In this document: one piece after another, positions 54,835-64,000 of the stretch
Layout: each line of letters begins with the position of its first letter
How positions within the stretch are numbered: position 1 is the stretch's first letter
NCBI RefSeq assembly: GCF_002814095.1
Contig: NZ_CP021913.1
Location: 1,984,001-2,048,000, forward strand
Origin: Sagittula sp. P11
Lineage (GTDB): Bacteria; Pseudomonadota; Alphaproteobacteria; Rhodobacterales; Rhodobacteraceae
Direction of reading: 5' to 3'
Length of the DNA stretch: 64,000 bases
The notes under the pieces: generated by a model
What the model saw: the letters and a program-made list of their open reading frames with translations, nothing else
What the model was told of the DNA's origin: nothing
Databases searched by the model: none
Position numbers and translations under genes: made by a program

Positions 54835-57678
54835 CTACTCCGCCGCCTCGGCGATCTCTTCCATCGGCGGGCAGGTGCAGATCAGGTGGCGGTCGCCATA
54901 AACGTTGTCGACGCGGTTGACCGGCGGCCAGTACTTGTCGACCCGGAAAGCCCCCGGAGGGAAGCAGCCCTGTTCGCGCGTGTAGGGACGGTCCCAGTCG
55001 CGGACGAGGTCCTCCATCGTGTGCGGGGCCATCTTCAGCGGGTTCATGTCGCGGTCGATGGCGCCGGTCTCGATGGCGCGGATCTCCTCGCGGATCGCCA
55101 GCATCGCGTCGCAGAAGCGGTCGAGTTCGGCCTTGGTCTCCGACTCCGTCGGTTCCACCATCAGCGTCCCCGCCACCGGCCAGCTCATGGTCGGCGCGTG
55201 GAACCCGGCATCGACGAGGCGCTTGGCAATGTCCTCAACCGTGACGCCGGCGCTCTTCTCGAACGGGCGGACGTCGAGGATGCACTCATGCGCGACCCAG
55301 CCCTTGTCGCCGCGGTAAAGCACGTCGAAGGCGCCATCCAGCCGCTTGGCGATGTAGTTCGCGTTCAGGATCGCGACGCGCGTCGCCTGCGTCAGGCCCT
55401 TGCCGCCCATCATCAGGCAATACGCCCATGAGATCGGCAGCAGCGACGGCGAACCGAAGGCCGCCGCGCTGACCGCGCCGTCGCCGCCGTTCGGATCGCC
55501 CGGCAGATGCGGCGCGAGGTGCGCCTTCACGCCGATCGGACCCATGCCGGGGCCGCCGCCGCCATGCGGAATGCAGAAGGTCTTGTGCAGGTTCAGGTGG
55601 CTCACGTCGCCGCCCAGATCGCCGGGCCGCGACAGGCCGACCATGGCGTTCATGTTCGCCCCGTCGATGTAGACCTGCCCGCCGTGCTCATGGGTGATCG
55701 CGCAGACCTCCTTCACCGTGCGCTCGAACACGCCGTGGGTGGAGGGGTAGGTGATCATGCAGGCCGCCAGCGCGTCGGAGTGCTTTTCCGCCTTGGCGCG
55801 GAAATCGTCGAGGTCGATGGAGCCCTTGGCGTCGCACTTCACCGCGACGACCTTCCAGCCGACCATCTGGGCCGAGGCCGGGTTGGTGCCATGCGCGTTG
55901 ACCGGGATCAGGCAGACGTTGCGCTGCCCTTCGCCCCGCGCGCGCTGCCAGTCGCGGATCGTCAGAAGGCCAGCGTATTCCCCCTGCGCGCCGGAGTTCG
56001 GCTGCATGGAGATCGCGTCGTAGCCGGTGATCTGGCACAGTTTGTCGCTGAGGTCGCCGATCAGTTCCGAATACCCCTTCGCCTGATCCTTGGGCGCATA
56101 GGGGTGGATCATCGAGAATTCGCGCCACGACACCGGCATCATCTCGACCGCCGCGTTCAGCTTCATGGTGCAGGAGCCGAGCGGGATCATCGCGCGGTCC
56201 AGAGCGAGGTCGCGGTCGGCGAGACGGCGCATGTAGCGCATCATCTCGGTCTCCGCCCGGTTCATGTGGAAGACCTCGTGCTGAAGGTAGGGCGTCGTGC
56301 GCACCAAGTCCTCCGGCAGGCGGTATTCGGACTCTGCCGGGTCATCCTTGCGGACAAGGCCGAAGGCGCGCCAGACGGCTTCGATGGTCTGCGGGCGGGT
56401 GCGTTCGTCCAGCGTGATGCCCACCTTGGTCTTGCCGACCCGGCGCAGGTTCAGGCCCTGCTGGACCGCCGCCTGCAGGACGCCGCGCTGCAGGAGACCC
56501 ACGTCCACCGTCACCGTGTCGAAGTAGACGTCGGGCTCCACCTTGAAGCCCGCGGCTTCCAGCCCTTTCACCATCCGCACCGTCTTGCGGTGGATCCGCT
56601 GGGCGATGGCGCGCAGGCCCTTCGGTCCATGGAAAACCGCGTAGAACGAGGCCATGACCGCCAGCAACGCCTGCGCGGTGCAGACGTTCGACGTCGCCTT
56701 CTCGCGGCGGATGTGCTGTTCCCGGGTTTGCAGCGACAGGCGGTAGGCGCGGTTGCCGTGGCTGTCCACCGACACCCCGACGATCCGACCGGGCATCGCG
56801 CGCTTCATGTCGTCCTTGCAGGCCATGTAGGCGGCGTGCGGGCCGCCATAGCCCACGGGCACGCCGAACCGCTGGGTCGACCCCACGGCGATGTCGGCAC
56901 CCATGGCAGCCGGCTCCTTCAGCAGGCAGAGCGCCATCGGATCGGCGCTGACGATGCCCACGGCCTGCGCCTCGTGCAGGGCCGACATCTGGTCGCTCAG
57001 GTCGCGCACGTGGCCGAAGGTGCCCGGGTACTGGAAGATCGCGCCGAACACCTTGTCGGCCTCCAGGTCCTCCGGCGCGCCGACGACGACCTCGATGCCC
57101 AGGGGTTCCGCGCGGGTCTTCATCACCGCGATGTTCTGCGGGTGGCAGTTCTCGTCGACGAAGAAGGTCTGCGCCTTCGACTTCGCGACGCGCTGCGCCA
57201 TGGTCATCGCCTCGGCGCAGGCGGTCGCCTCGTCCAGAAGCGAGGCGTTGGCGATCTCGAGCCCGGTCAGGTCGCAGATCATGGTCTGGAAGTTCAGGAG
57301 CGCCTCGAGCCTGCCCTGCGATATCTCGGGCTGGTAGGGCGTGTAAGCCGTGTACCACGCCGGGTTCTCGAGGATGTTGCGCTGGATCGCCGGGGGCGTG
57401 ATCGTGCCGTGGTAGCCCTGACCGATCAGCGAGGTCAGCACCTTGTTCTTCTGCGCGACCTCGCGCATGCGGTGGATCAGCTCGCGTTCCGACAGCGCCT
57501 TGCCGAAGTCCAGTTCACCATCCCAACGGATGTCCTCGGGCACCGTCTCGGCGATCAGCTGGTCGAGGTCGTCGACACCGAGGGCCGAGAACATCTGCGC
57601 CATCTCTTCCGGCGAAGGGCCGATATGGCGCCGGTTGGCGAAGTCGTAAGGCAGGTAGTCGATCGGATCGTAGGTCAT
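54835..57678 (-). CDS. gcvP: Glycine dehydrogenase (decarboxylating), P-protein
   Basis: 947 residues, a single-chain P-protein (both halves fused). It decarboxylates glycine with PLP and passes the aminomethyl group to the H-protein lipoamide. The PLP lysine is Lys699 in [19 protein letters not shown]-terminal [14 protein letters not shown] and the first-half [29 protein letters not shown] are typical. gcvT and gcvH are not adjacent, which is less usual. ATG 57678 is the family start. The upstream gap holds two matched inverted repeats and no glycine riboswitch. Confidence 0.97.
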   Translation of the reverse strand: MTYDPIDYLPYDFANRRHIGPSPEEMAQMFSALGVDDLDQLIAETVPEDIRWDGELDFGKALSERELIHRMREVAQKNKVLTSLIGQGYHGTITPPAIQRNILENPAWYTAYTPYQPEISQGRLEALLNFQTMICDLTGLEIANASLLDEATACAEAMTMAQRVAKSKAQTFFVDENCHPQNIAVMKTRAEPLGIEVVVGAPEDLEADKVFGAIFQYPGTFGHVRDLSDQMSALHEAQAVGIVSADPMALCLLKEPAAMGADIAVGSTQRFGVPVGYGGPHAAYMACKDDMKRAMPGRIVGVSVDSHGNRAYRLSLQTREQHIRREKATSNVCTAQALLAVMASFYAVFHGPKGLRAIAQRIHRKTVRMVKGLEAAGFKVEPDVYFDTVTVDVGLLQRGVLQAAVQQGLNLRRVGKTKVGITLDERTRPQTIEAVWRAFGLVRKDDPAESEYRLPEDLVRTTPYLQHEVFHMNRAETEMMRYMRRLADRDLALDRAMIPLGSCTMKLNAAVEMMPVSWREFSMIHPYAPKDQAKGYSELIGDLSDKLCQITGYDAISMQPNSGAQGEYAGLLTIRDWQRARGEGQRNVCLIPVNAHGTNPASAQMVGWKVVAVKCDAKGSIDLDDFRAKAEKHSDALAACMITYPSTHGVFERTVKEVCAITHEHGGQVYIDGANMNAMVGLSRPGDLGGDVSHLNLHKTFCIPHGGGGPGMGPIGVKAHLAPHLPGDPNGGDGAVSAAAFGSPSLLPISWAYCLMMGGKGLTQATRVAILNANYIAKRLDGAFDVLYRGDKGWVAHECILDVRPFEKSAGVTVEDIAKRLVDAGFHAPTMSWPVAGTLMVEPTESETKAELDRFCDAMLAIREEIRAIETGAIDRDMNPLKMAPHTMEDLVRDWDRPYTREQGCFPPGAFRVDKYWPPVNRVDNVYGDRHLICTCPPMEEIAEAAE

Positions 57679-57746
57679 GCGTCGTCTCCATCCGCGTCTT
57701 GCGGGACGGCGCGCTCCCTGCGCCCGCCCCATGTGTCGCGACGCCG

Positions 57747-57782
57747 GAGTCCCGCAGGACTCGGGCGTTTCCGATAGGAAAC
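57747..57782. promoter_or_regulatory. Paired 6-4-6 inverted repeats upstream of gcvP
   Basis: gagtcc-cgca-ggactc (57747-57762) and gtttcc-gata-ggaaac (57767-57782). Both are perfect 6-bp inverted repeats with 4-bp spacers, their centres exactly 20 bp apart (about two helical turns). This looks like a tandem operator for a dimeric regulator; it lies 70-105 bp upstream of gcvP. Confidence 0.45.
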
Positions 57783-57841
57783 CTAGCATAGTCGCCGCAG
57801 GGACTTACAGGCCCCGCGGCGGAGAAATTCATCCGAAAGTC

Positions 57842-59161
57842 TTAGCCCGGACGCTTCTGCAAAAGCTGCATGACATCTGCCATTTCCGGCCCGCGCTCCA
57901 GACCCGTGACGGCCTTGCGCAACGGCATGAACAGGCCCTTGCCCTTGCGGCCGGTGGCCTCCTTCACGGCGCCGGTCCACTGGCTCCAGGTCTCGGGACC
58001 GTAGGGCGGTTCGCCCAGCATGCCAAAGGCCTGCGCGACGAAGTCCTTGTCCTCGTCGGCCACCAGCGGCGTGGCCCCGTCGCGGAACAGCGCCCACCAG
58101 CCCGGCATGTCCTTGCGGGTGGTGATGTTCTCGCGCACGACCTGCCAGAACAGCTCTGCTTTGTCGTCGGGCACACCCAGCGCGCGCACCTCGTCGGCCA
58201 CCGCCTCGAAAGGCAGCGCGTGCATCTTCCTGGCGGTCAGCGGGTACAGGTCCTCGACGTCGAACTTCGTAGGCGCAGAGCCGAACTGCGACAGGTCGAA
58301 ACCCTCCGCGATCTCGTCCATCGACATGCGCAGCTCAACGGGCTGCGACGACCCGAGCCGCGCCATCAGCGACAGCAGCGCCTCCGGCTCCACGCCCGCC
58401 TCGCGCAGGTCGCGCAGCGCCAGCGTGCCCAGCCGCTTGGACAGGGCCTCGCCCTGCGGGCCGGTCAGCAGCGAGTGGTGCGCAAAGGACGGCGGTGTGC
58501 CACCGAGCGCCTCGATGATCTGGATCTGCGTCGCGGTGTTGGTGACGTGGTCGTTGCCGCGCACCACGTGGGTGATCCCCATCTCCATGTCATCGACCAC
58601 GGAGGCGATGGTATACAGCACCTGACCGTCGGCCCGGATCAGCACCGGATCGGACACCGACGCCGCGTCGATGGAGATCGGGCCAAGGATGCCGTCTTCC
58701 CACTCGATCCGCTCCTGGATCAGCTTGAAGCGCCAGACACCGTCGCCCCGCTCGGCCCGCATCTTTGCCTTCTCGTCCTCAGACAGCGCCAGGGCCGCGC
58801 GGTCATAGACCGGCGGCTTGCCCATGTTGAGCTGCTTCTTGCGCTTCAGGTCCAGCTCGGTCGGGGTTTCCCACGCCTCGTAGAAACGGCCCATCTCGCG
58901 CAGCTTGTCGGCAGCCTCGGCATAGCGGTCCAGCCGCAGCGACTGGCGCTCGATCCGATCCCAGGTGATCCCCAGCCATTCGAGGTCCTGCTTCAGCGCG
59001 TCGACGTAGGCCTCTTTCGAGCGCTCCGGATCGGTGTCGTCGATCCGCAGAACGAAGGTGCCGCCGCTCTTGCGGGCGATCAGAAAGTTGAACAGGGCGG
59101 TGCGCAGGTTGCCGACGTGGATGTAGCCGGTGGGCGAGGGCGCGAAACGGGTGACGGTCAT
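57842..59161 (-). CDS. gltX: Glutamyl-tRNA synthetase (short, second-type GluRS)
   Basis: 439 residues, class-I aminoacyl-tRNA synthetase that charges tRNA-Glu. HIGH-type motif SPTGYIHVGNLRTALFNFL is near 9-27, and the KMSKS counterpart is ALSKRLG. Many alphaproteobacteria have two GluRS; the shorter one with SKRLG is, as I recall, the form with altered specificity (tRNA-Gln). I cannot tell here which role it plays. ATG 59161 gives MTVTRFAPSPTG. It is upstream of gcvP on the same strand with 163 bp between, and divergent from the PfkB kinase. Confidence 0.93.
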   Translation of the reverse strand: MTVTRFAPSPTGYIHVGNLRTALFNFLIARKSGGTFVLRIDDTDPERSKEAYVDALKQDLEWLGITWDRIERQSLRLDRYAEAADKLREMGRFYEAWETPTELDLKRKKQLNMGKPPVYDRAALALSEDEKAKMRAERGDGVWRFKLIQERIEWEDGILGPISIDAASVSDPVLIRADGQVLYTIASVVDDMEMGITHVVRGNDHVTNTATQIQIIEALGGTPPSFAHHSLLTGPQGEALSKRLGTLALRDLREAGVEPEALLSLMARLGSSQPVELRMSMDEIAEGFDLSQFGSAPTKFDVEDLYPLTARKMHALPFEAVADEVRALGVPDDKAELFWQVVRENITTRKDMPGWWALFRDGATPLVADEDKDFVAQAFGMLGEPPYGPETWSQWTGAVKEATGRKGKGLFMPLRKAVTGLERGPEMADVMQLLQKRPG

Positions 59162-59298
59162 GATGGGTGCCTCCTGACGAGGCGCGGTGTTTTCACACAA
59201 AGGGCATTTTGTCTAGGTATGGCAGGGTCCGGCGGGACATTTCCGCTTTGCGCCCCCGGACACGGCGCGGCATGGTGGCCGCAAAGGAAAGGCCGTCC

Positions 59299-60240
59299 AT
59301 GTCCCAAGTTCTGACCGTCACGCTCAATCCCGCGCTCGACGTCGCCACCTCGGCGCTGAATGTCACGCCCGGGGTCAAGCTGCGCTGCACCGAACCCACG
59401 GTCGAACCGGGCGGCGGCGGCGTCAACGTGGCGCGTGCCATCACCCAGCTGGGCGGCAAGGCCCGGGCGCTGGTGGCGCTTGGCGGGCCGACGGGCGCGG
59501 CGCTGGAGCGCGAGCTGCACGCCCGTCACCTCGACGTGCTGCGGATCGAAGGCCCCGGCGAGACGCGGCAGAGCTTTGCCGTCACCGACGCCACCAACGG
59601 CGACCAGTACCGTTTCGTGCTGCCCGGACCGGCGTGGAGCACGTCGCAACTCGACGCCATGCTCGACACCATCGACACCGAATGCGACCCCGACGCCTTC
59701 GTCGTCCTGTCCGGCAGCATGCCGCCCGGGGCCGCGCCCGGATTCGTCACCCGCGCCTGCATCCGGCTGGGCACCCGCCGGGTGATCCTCGACACCTCGG
59801 GCGAGCATCTCGAACACCAGGCCACCGCGCCGCAGCCCGCGCCCTACGTCCTGCGCATGGACAGTGCGGAGGCCAAGGCGCTCTCCGGCCAAGGGCTGGA
59901 GACCCGCGCCGAAAGCGCCGCCTACGCGGAGAACCTGCGCAAGCGCGGCGCGGCCGAGATCGTCATCATCGCGCGCGGCAAGGACGGGTCGGTCATGGCC
60001 GGACCGGACGGGCTGTGGCACACCTCTGCCGCCAACGATGTCGTCGTCTCTGCCATCGGTGCCGGTGACAGCTTCGTCGGCGGCTTCACCATGAGCCTCG
60101 CGCAGGGGCACCCCGCACCGGAGGCGCTGCGTCGCGGGGCGGCGGCGGCAGCAGCGGCGGTCATGAGCCCCGGCACCCAGCTTTGTCTGCCCGAGGACTA
60201 CAAGCTCCTCCTGCCGCGGACGACCCTGACCCAGTTCTGA
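59299..60240 (+). CDS. 1-phosphofructokinase-like PfkB sugar kinase
   Basis: 313 residues, ribokinase/PfkB fold. The first signature is GGGGVNVARAITQLGG (about 37-52), the second VVSAIGAGDSFVGGFTMSLA with the catalytic Asp in GAGDS. TLNPALDVAT near the start is typical of 1-phosphofructokinase and tagatose-6-phosphate kinase. Absence of neighbouring PTS genes makes the substrate (fructose 1-phosphate, fructose 6-phosphate or another) uncertain. ATG 59299 follows AAGGAAAGG. Confidence 0.87.
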   Translation: MSQVLTVTLNPALDVATSALNVTPGVKLRCTEPTVEPGGGGVNVARAITQLGGKARALVALGGPTGAALERELHARHLDVLRIEGPGETRQSFAVTDATNGDQYRFVLPGPAWSTSQLDAMLDTIDTECDPDAFVVLSGSMPPGAAPGFVTRACIRLGTRRVILDTSGEHLEHQATAPQPAPYVLRMDSAEAKALSGQGLETRAESAAYAENLRKRGAAEIVIIARGKDGSVMAGPDGLWHTSAANDVVVSAIGAGDSFVGGFTMSLAQGHPAPEALRRGAAAAAAAVMSPGTQLCLPEDYKLLLPRTTLTQF

Positions 60241-60303
60241 CGGACACAGCGTTTCCATTCCGGAATATGGCCATGCGGGAGTCAACGTGGCAGGTAAGGC
60301 CTC

Positions 60304-60831
60304 ATGCGCCTGTTTATCGCTCTTTCCCTGCCCCCGGAGGCCCGCGGACCGCTGACTGCCCTTCAGGAACGCCTGCCGGTCGGACGCCCCGTACCCGAAG
60401 AGAACCTGCATCTGACGCTGGCCTTCCTAGGTGACCAGCCCGACGAGGCGGTCGAGGCGCTGCATGACGCGCTGTCCACCCTGCGCGCCCCGGCGGTGCC
60501 CCTGACCCTGTCCGGTGCCGCGCTGTTCGGCGGCAAGAGCGGGCAGGCCGTGGGCCTCGAGGCGGACGGCGGCCAGGCACTGACGGAGATGTTCAACAGG
60601 GTACGCTCCCGCCTGCGCAGCGCCGGGGTGACGGTCGAACGGCGCCGCTTCCGCCCCCACGTGACGCTGGCGCGGTTGAAGGGCGGTGCGGATGCCTCCG
60701 GCGCGCTGTCGGTGCTGGCCGGTGCCTCTGTCGGTCCGGTGGTCGCCACTTCCTTCGGGCTGTTCCGGTCACACCTGAACCGCGACGGCGCGATTTACGA
60801 GGCGCTGGCCGTCTACCCGCTGGTGGTCTGA
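60304..60831 (+). CDS. thpR: RNA 2',3'-cyclic phosphodiesterase (2H family)
   Basis: 175 residues. The two HxT motifs of the 2H phosphoesterase fold are His36 in LHLTLAFLG and His119 in RPHVTLARL. ThpR hydrolyses 2',3'-cyclic ends of RNA to 2'-phosphates, and was first described as a 2'-5' RNA ligase. ATG 60304 opens the standard start MRLFIALSLPPEA. It is 63 bp after the PfkB kinase; the gap contains a palindrome attccggaat (60257-60266). Confidence 0.92.
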   Translation: MRLFIALSLPPEARGPLTALQERLPVGRPVPEENLHLTLAFLGDQPDEAVEALHDALSTLRAPAVPLTLSGAALFGGKSGQAVGLEADGGQALTEMFNRVRSRLRSAGVTVERRRFRPHVTLARLKGGADASGALSVLAGASVGPVVATSFGLFRSHLNRDGAIYEALAVYPLVV

Positions 60832-60855
60832 CGCGCGGATGCCTATCTGCAGGCC

Positions 60856-61242
60856 ATGACCCGCACCGACGCCGACACTTTCTACGAGATCGCCCGCGCC
60901 GCACTGAACGATCTGCCCGAGCCGTTTCGCGCCGGCACGGCCGATGTGGTGCTGCGGGTTGAAGACTGGGCGCCCCGCCGCATCCTCGACGAGATGGGCA
61001 TCGACGACCCGCTGGAGCTGACCGGCCTTTACGAAGGCATTCCGCTGACCGAGAAGTCGGTCACCTACCCCTCCCCCTATCCCGATACCGTCTGGCTGTT
61101 CCGCAAGCCCATCCTTGAGGAGTGGCGCGAACGGCAGGTCGACCTGACAGATCTCATCACCCATGTGGTGGTCCATGAGATCGCGCATCACTTCGGCTGG
61201 TCCGACGAGGATATCGCGGTGATCGACCCCTGGTGGGAGTAG
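60856..61242 (+). CDS. Minimal zincin-type metallopeptidase family protein
   Basis: 128 residues. The zinc site HEIAHHFGWSDED (His107, Glu108, His111 and Asp117) matches the small 'metallopeptidase family' (formerly DUF1025) proteins, which resemble the archaeal minimal zincins. Substrate and role are not known. The N-terminal segment has the family's YEIARAALNDLPEPFR. It follows thpR by 24 bp. Confidence 0.88.
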   Translation: MTRTDADTFYEIARAALNDLPEPFRAGTADVVLRVEDWAPRRILDEMGIDDPLELTGLYEGIPLTEKSVTYPSPYPDTVWLFRKPILEEWRERQVDLTDLITHVVVHEIAHHFGWSDEDIAVIDPWWE

Positions 61243-61376
61243 GGAAACACGGCATTTCTTGCGCAGAATTAGCAAATGGTTCCATGTTTTTCGAAAAAAT
61301 TTCTTTGAAAACAATGTGGAACGTGTCGCCGCAACAGCCGTTGACCCCCCAGAAGCAAGACAATGGGAGCAACACC
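61243..61376. promoter_or_regulatory. AT-rich control region of the PRC-barrel gene
   Basis: 134 bp, clearly lower in GC than the surroundings (for example gtttttcgaaaaaatttctt at 61285-61304). An imperfect inverted repeat pairs ttccatg (61280-61286) with the region ending atgtggaa (61314-61321). Probable promoter and regulator area for the downstream abundant-looking secreted protein; -35/-10 not assigned. Confidence 0.4.
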
Positions 61377-61898
61377 ATGAAGACTTTTTACGCATCCGCA
61401 CTCGCCCTGACCGTGGCCGCAACCGGCGCTTTCGCTGAAAGCCACACGAACGCAGAAGGCGACGCCGCGAAGGCGACCGATCAGACGACCATGACGCAGG
61501 AAGCAGACGCAACCGCGAACACCGATTCCTCAATGGACACGGGCATGGACTCCGGCGCCAAGCTGATCCGCACCCGCGACATCACCGGCGGTGACATCTA
61601 CACCATGAACGAAGCCATGGACGAAGGCTCCGCCTGGGACATGCAGTACACCGAGGTTGGCGCCGACTGGAACGACATCGGCGAGATCGAGGACATCGTG
61701 CTCGACTCCAACGGCCAGATGATCGGCGTCGTGGCCGAGGTCGGTGGTTTCCTCGACATCGGTGACAAGCACGTGCTGCTTGAAATGACCGACGTGAAAC
61801 TCGTGCCGGTCGACGACAAGACCTACGCCGTCGTGACCCGCCTGAACGAGGAAGATCTCGAAGCCAAGGAAGGCATCGACGAAGGTTTCTGGGACTGA
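61377..61898 (+). CDS. Secreted PRC-barrel domain protein
   Basis: 173 residues with a signal peptide (to about 21, GAFA-ES). Residues about 22-60 are a low-complexity Thr/Asp/Met linker (TTMTQEADATANTDSSMDTG). The PRC-barrel (about 64-160, LIRTRDITGGDIYTMNEA, then IGEIEDIVLDSNGQMIGVVAEVGGFLDIG) resembles secreted stress or membrane-associated PRC proteins of alphaproteobacteria. Function is unproven. ATG 61377 follows GGGAGCAACACC. A strong terminator follows. Confidence 0.88.
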   Translation: MKTFYASALALTVAATGAFAESHTNAEGDAAKATDQTTMTQEADATANTDSSMDTGMDSGAKLIRTRDITGGDIYTMNEAMDEGSAWDMQYTEVGADWNDIGEIEDIVLDSNGQMIGVVAEVGGFLDIGDKHVLLEMTDVKLVPVDDKTYAVVTRLNEEDLEAKEGIDEGFWD

Positions 61899-61917
61899 TC
61901 CAGTTCCATTCCACGAG

Positions 61918-61946
61918 AAAGGGGCCCGATCGCGGGCCCCTTTTTT
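61918..61946 (+). terminator. Rho-independent terminator
   Basis: aaa-ggggccc-gatcgc-gggcccc-tttttt: a 7-bp perfect GC stem with six T, 20 bp after the PRC-barrel stop codon. It also precedes the convergent nadE end, but the T-run indicates plus-strand use. Confidence 0.9.
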
Positions 61947-61979
61947 CATGCGCGATCCGCAGGCTGGGCGCGATGCGTC

Positions 61980-63638
61980 CTAGCCTTCGTCCCGCCAGCG
62001 GTTCACGATCGGATAGCGGCGGTCCAGCCAGAAGGCGCGGCTGGTCAGCCGGGCGCCCGGCGCCGACTGGAACCGTTTGTATTCGCTGATGTAGAGCAGA
62101 TGCTGGACCCGCATGGCGTCCTCTTGGGCATAGCCAGCGGCCACGCAATCCGACACCGACCCGTCCTGATCCACGAGAATGTCGAGGATCGCGTCAAGCA
62201 CCGGGTAATCGGGCAGCGAGTCGCTGTCCTTCTGGTCTTCGCGCAGTTCCGCCGAGGGCGGCTTGGTGATGATCCGTTCCGGGATGACCTCGCCCTCCGG
62301 GCCCTTCATCCAGCCGCGATGGTTGGCGTTCCGCCAGCGGCAGGTCTCGAACACGCGGGTCTTGTAGAGATCCTTGATCGGATTGTAGCCGCCCGCCATG
62401 TCGCCGTAGATCGTGGCATAGCCCACCGCGACCTCGGACTTGTTGCCGGTGGTCAGCAGCATTTCCCCGAACTTGTTCGACAGCGCCATCAGCAAGAGCC
62501 CGCGCAGGCGGGACTGGATGTTCTCTTCCGTCAGGTCGGGCTCGGTGCCCTCGAACAGCGGCGCCAGCGTCTCGGTGATCGCGTCGCGCCCCTTGCTGAT
62601 CGGCACGAAATCGTACCGGCACCCCAGCGCATTGGCGCAGGCCTTGGCGTCTTCCAGCGAATGTTCGGAGGTGTATTCGGACGGCAGCATCACGCAGCGC
62701 ACGTTCTCCGCCCCCAGCGCATCCACGGCGATGGTCGCGACCAGGGCGGAATCGACGCCCCCAGACATGCCCAGCAGGACCTTGCCGAATCCCGTCTTGC
62801 GGCAATAGTCGCGCAAGGCGAGGACCATGACGTTGTAATCCTGCTCCCACGCGCCGGGATGGGTGACGAATGCGCCTTCCTCCGCCTTCCAGCCATCGTC
62901 TCCCCGGACGAAATCGACGGTGGTCGTGACCTCCTCGAACACCGGCAGCTGCACGGCAAGCCGCGCGTGCGGGTTCAAAACGAAGGAGCCGCCGTCGAAC
63001 ACCTGGTCGTCCTGCCCGCCCACCATGTTCAGGTAGGCCAGCGGCAGCCCGGATTCGATCACCCGGGCGATCATCTTGTTCAGGCGCGTCTCGTACTTGT
63101 TGCGGAAATAGGGCGAGCCGTTCGGCACCACGAGGATCTCCGCCCCCGATTCCTCCATCGCCTCGACCACGTCCGGATACCATGCATCCTCGCAGACCGG
63201 CATGCCGACGCGCACGCCGTTGATGCTGACCGGACCCTGCAACTGATCGCGCGAGAACAGCCGCACCTCGTCGAAGACGTTGAAGTTGGGCAGGAAATAC
63301 TTGTGCGTCACGGCAGCGATCTTGCCGCCCTGAAGGACGTAGTAGGAATTGTGCAGCTTCGCGCCTTCGGGACAAGGCCCGCCGATGGCCAGCGCGGGGC
63401 CGTCCGCACAGGCCTCTGCCAGCGCCTCGATCTCGCGCACGGCGGCATTGACGAAGGCCGGCTTCACGATCAGGTCCTGCGCCTGGTAGCCGGTGATGAA
63501 CATCTCGGGCAGCGCCACGAGGTCGGCGCCCTGCGCGCGCCCTTCCTCCCACGCGGCACGCGCCTTGGCGGCGTTTCCGGCAAGATCCCCCACGGTGGGA
63601 TTGAGCTGTGCCATCGTCAGGCGGAACCGGTCGGTCAT
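61980..63638 (-). CDS. nadE: Glutamine-dependent NAD+ synthetase
   Basis: 552 residues. The N-terminal nitrilase-type glutaminase has the triad Glu45 (LPEMFITGY), Lys113 (HKYFLPN) and Cys149 (PVCEDAW); the C-terminal synthetase has the ATP loop [11 protein letters not shown] (SGGVDS at 292-297) and FVPISKG. Ammonia from Gln is used to convert deamido-NAD to NAD. ATG 63638 begins [18 protein letters not shown]. It is convergent with the PRC-barrel gene and divergent from the MORN gene. The window also contains pncA and pncB of the same pathway, about 25 kb away. Confidence 0.96.
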   Translation of the reverse strand: MTDRFRLTMAQLNPTVGDLAGNAAKARAAWEEGRAQGADLVALPEMFITGYQAQDLIVKPAFVNAAVREIEALAEACADGPALAIGGPCPEGAKLHNSYYVLQGGKIAAVTHKYFLPNFNVFDEVRLFSRDQLQGPVSINGVRVGMPVCEDAWYPDVVEAMEESGAEILVVPNGSPYFRNKYETRLNKMIARVIESGLPLAYLNMVGGQDDQVFDGGSFVLNPHARLAVQLPVFEEVTTTVDFVRGDDGWKAEEGAFVTHPGAWEQDYNVMVLALRDYCRKTGFGKVLLGMSGGVDSALVATIAVDALGAENVRCVMLPSEYTSEHSLEDAKACANALGCRYDFVPISKGRDAITETLAPLFEGTEPDLTEENIQSRLRGLLLMALSNKFGEMLLTTGNKSEVAVGYATIYGDMAGGYNPIKDLYKTRVFETCRWRNANHRGWMKGPEGEVIPERIITKPPSAELREDQKDSDSLPDYPVLDAILDILVDQDGSVSDCVAAGYAQEDAMRVQHLLYISEYKRFQSAPGARLTSRAFWLDRRYPIVNRWRDEG

Positions 63639-63713
63639 CGCGCGTCCTTTCGTCGTCGTCCTCCACATAGCGGCAGCTTGCGGTGGTGAAAAGCGCACCA
63701 TGGCAAAAGACAT

Positions 63714-63725
63714 TGCCCCGGGGCA
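63714..63725. promoter_or_regulatory. Palindrome in the nadE / MORN divergent region
   Basis: tgccccggggca, a perfect 12-bp palindrome in the 145-bp divergent gap. A possible operator, but no regulator is implied by the sequence. Confidence 0.3.
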
Positions 63726-63783
63726 TCGCGTCCTTTACCACTCGGGGGACCTCAATCACCCGCTGGGAGGGGGCGGCAAGGCC

Positions 63784-64000
63784 ATGAAAACCGTTCGCAT
63801 TCTGTCTGTTCTGGGCGCCCTCGCACTGGGCTCTGCCGCCATGTCCCAAGAGGACGTGGTGACGAAGGAATACGACGACGGCGGGGTGTACGAAGGCACC
63901 TTCCTCGACGGGCTCCAGCACGGGCGCGGCACCTACCGCCTGCCCAACGGCTACGAATACACCGGCGAATGGGTGGAGGGCGAGATCCGCGGCGAGGGCG
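63784..64000 (+). CDS. MORN-repeat exported protein, 5' part
   Basis: The first 72 codons; the gene continues beyond the right edge. A signal peptide (about 1-21, ending SAAMS) is followed by MORN repeats: [20 protein letters not shown] and [26 protein letters not shown] arrays bind lipids or act as scaffolds. The number of repeats and the remaining domain order cannot be seen. ATG 63784 has GGGCGGCAAGGCC upstream. Confidence 0.8.
   Translation, partial: MKTVRILSVLGALALGSAAMSQEDVVTKEYDDGGVYEGTFLDGLQHGRGTYRLPNGYEYTGEWVEGEIRGEG

Noticed and set aside
55507-57777. Long open frame on the plus strand opposite gcvP
   Set aside because: Shadow of gcvP: Arg/His/Val-rich translation with no family features.
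57679-57841. Glycine riboswitch upstream of gcvP
   Set aside because: The conserved glycine-aptamer cores are absent; only inverted repeats are seen.

Overview
The window looks like core chromosome of an alphaproteobacterium of the Rhodobacteraceae (roseobacter group). Evidence: high GC, a clustered hisC-tyrC pair, a TIGR02302 (DUF4175) gene beside lysA, FliL/MotE-type flagellar genes with a CtrA-like site, GTTC-N7-GTTC LexA boxes, and short intergenic repeats of the kind I associate with this family. I see no rRNA, tRNA, prophage, insertion sequence or CRISPR array. About 60 protein genes fill nearly all of the sequence, many with start/stop overlaps.

Layout. 1-2240: end of an MscS-type channel, a thiolase, a YqhA-type membrane protein. 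2250-10256: minus-strand envelope operon of alpha-2-macroglobulin, a glycolipid-binding-like protein and PBP1C. 10413-16271: hybrid histidine kinase, yaaA, recQ, YggT. 16409-21070: thioesterase, MFS carrier, MepA endopeptidase, phytase-like esterase, and a queuosine-precursor transporter preceded by a strong preQ1-I riboswitch candidate. 21071-21877: a compact unit of a DnaA-box sequence, a hairpin, two tiny ORFs joined by a full-length anti-16S Shine-Dalgarno, and a terminator, directly ahead of the ribosome-rescue gene arfB. 22005-29328: DUF4175, lysA, small membrane protein and lipoprotein, argH, divergent thioredoxin-like gene, secreted hypothetical. 29893-32539: hisC-tyrC-extensin operon. 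32712-36597: NAD salvage (pncB, pncA) around a membrane hybrid kinase. 36708-38900: Hsp70-like protein, trhO. 39032-43937: divergent flagellar cluster fliF-fliH-fliN-fliP and fliL-DUF6468-motE. 44072-46052: L,D-transpeptidase, FAD reductase, small membrane protein. 46068-49969: tesA and a YbbAP-type ABC exporter. 50106-53775: inositol-phosphatase family enzyme and an apparent SOS operon of a radical-SAM protein and UdgX. 53762-59161: dehydrogenase, gcvP, gltX. 59299-64000: PfkB kinase, thpR, zincin, PRC-barrel protein, nadE and a truncated MORN-repeat gene.

The most unusual material is regulatory: the preQ1-I-like pseudoknot over the queuosine transporter start, two opposed LexA boxes at the start of the radical-SAM/UdgX operon, and the leader-like unit before arfB. 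Other points are a receiver domain with Glu at its phosphorylation site, paired inverted repeats 20 bp apart before gcvP, and two families of dispersed intergenic repeats.
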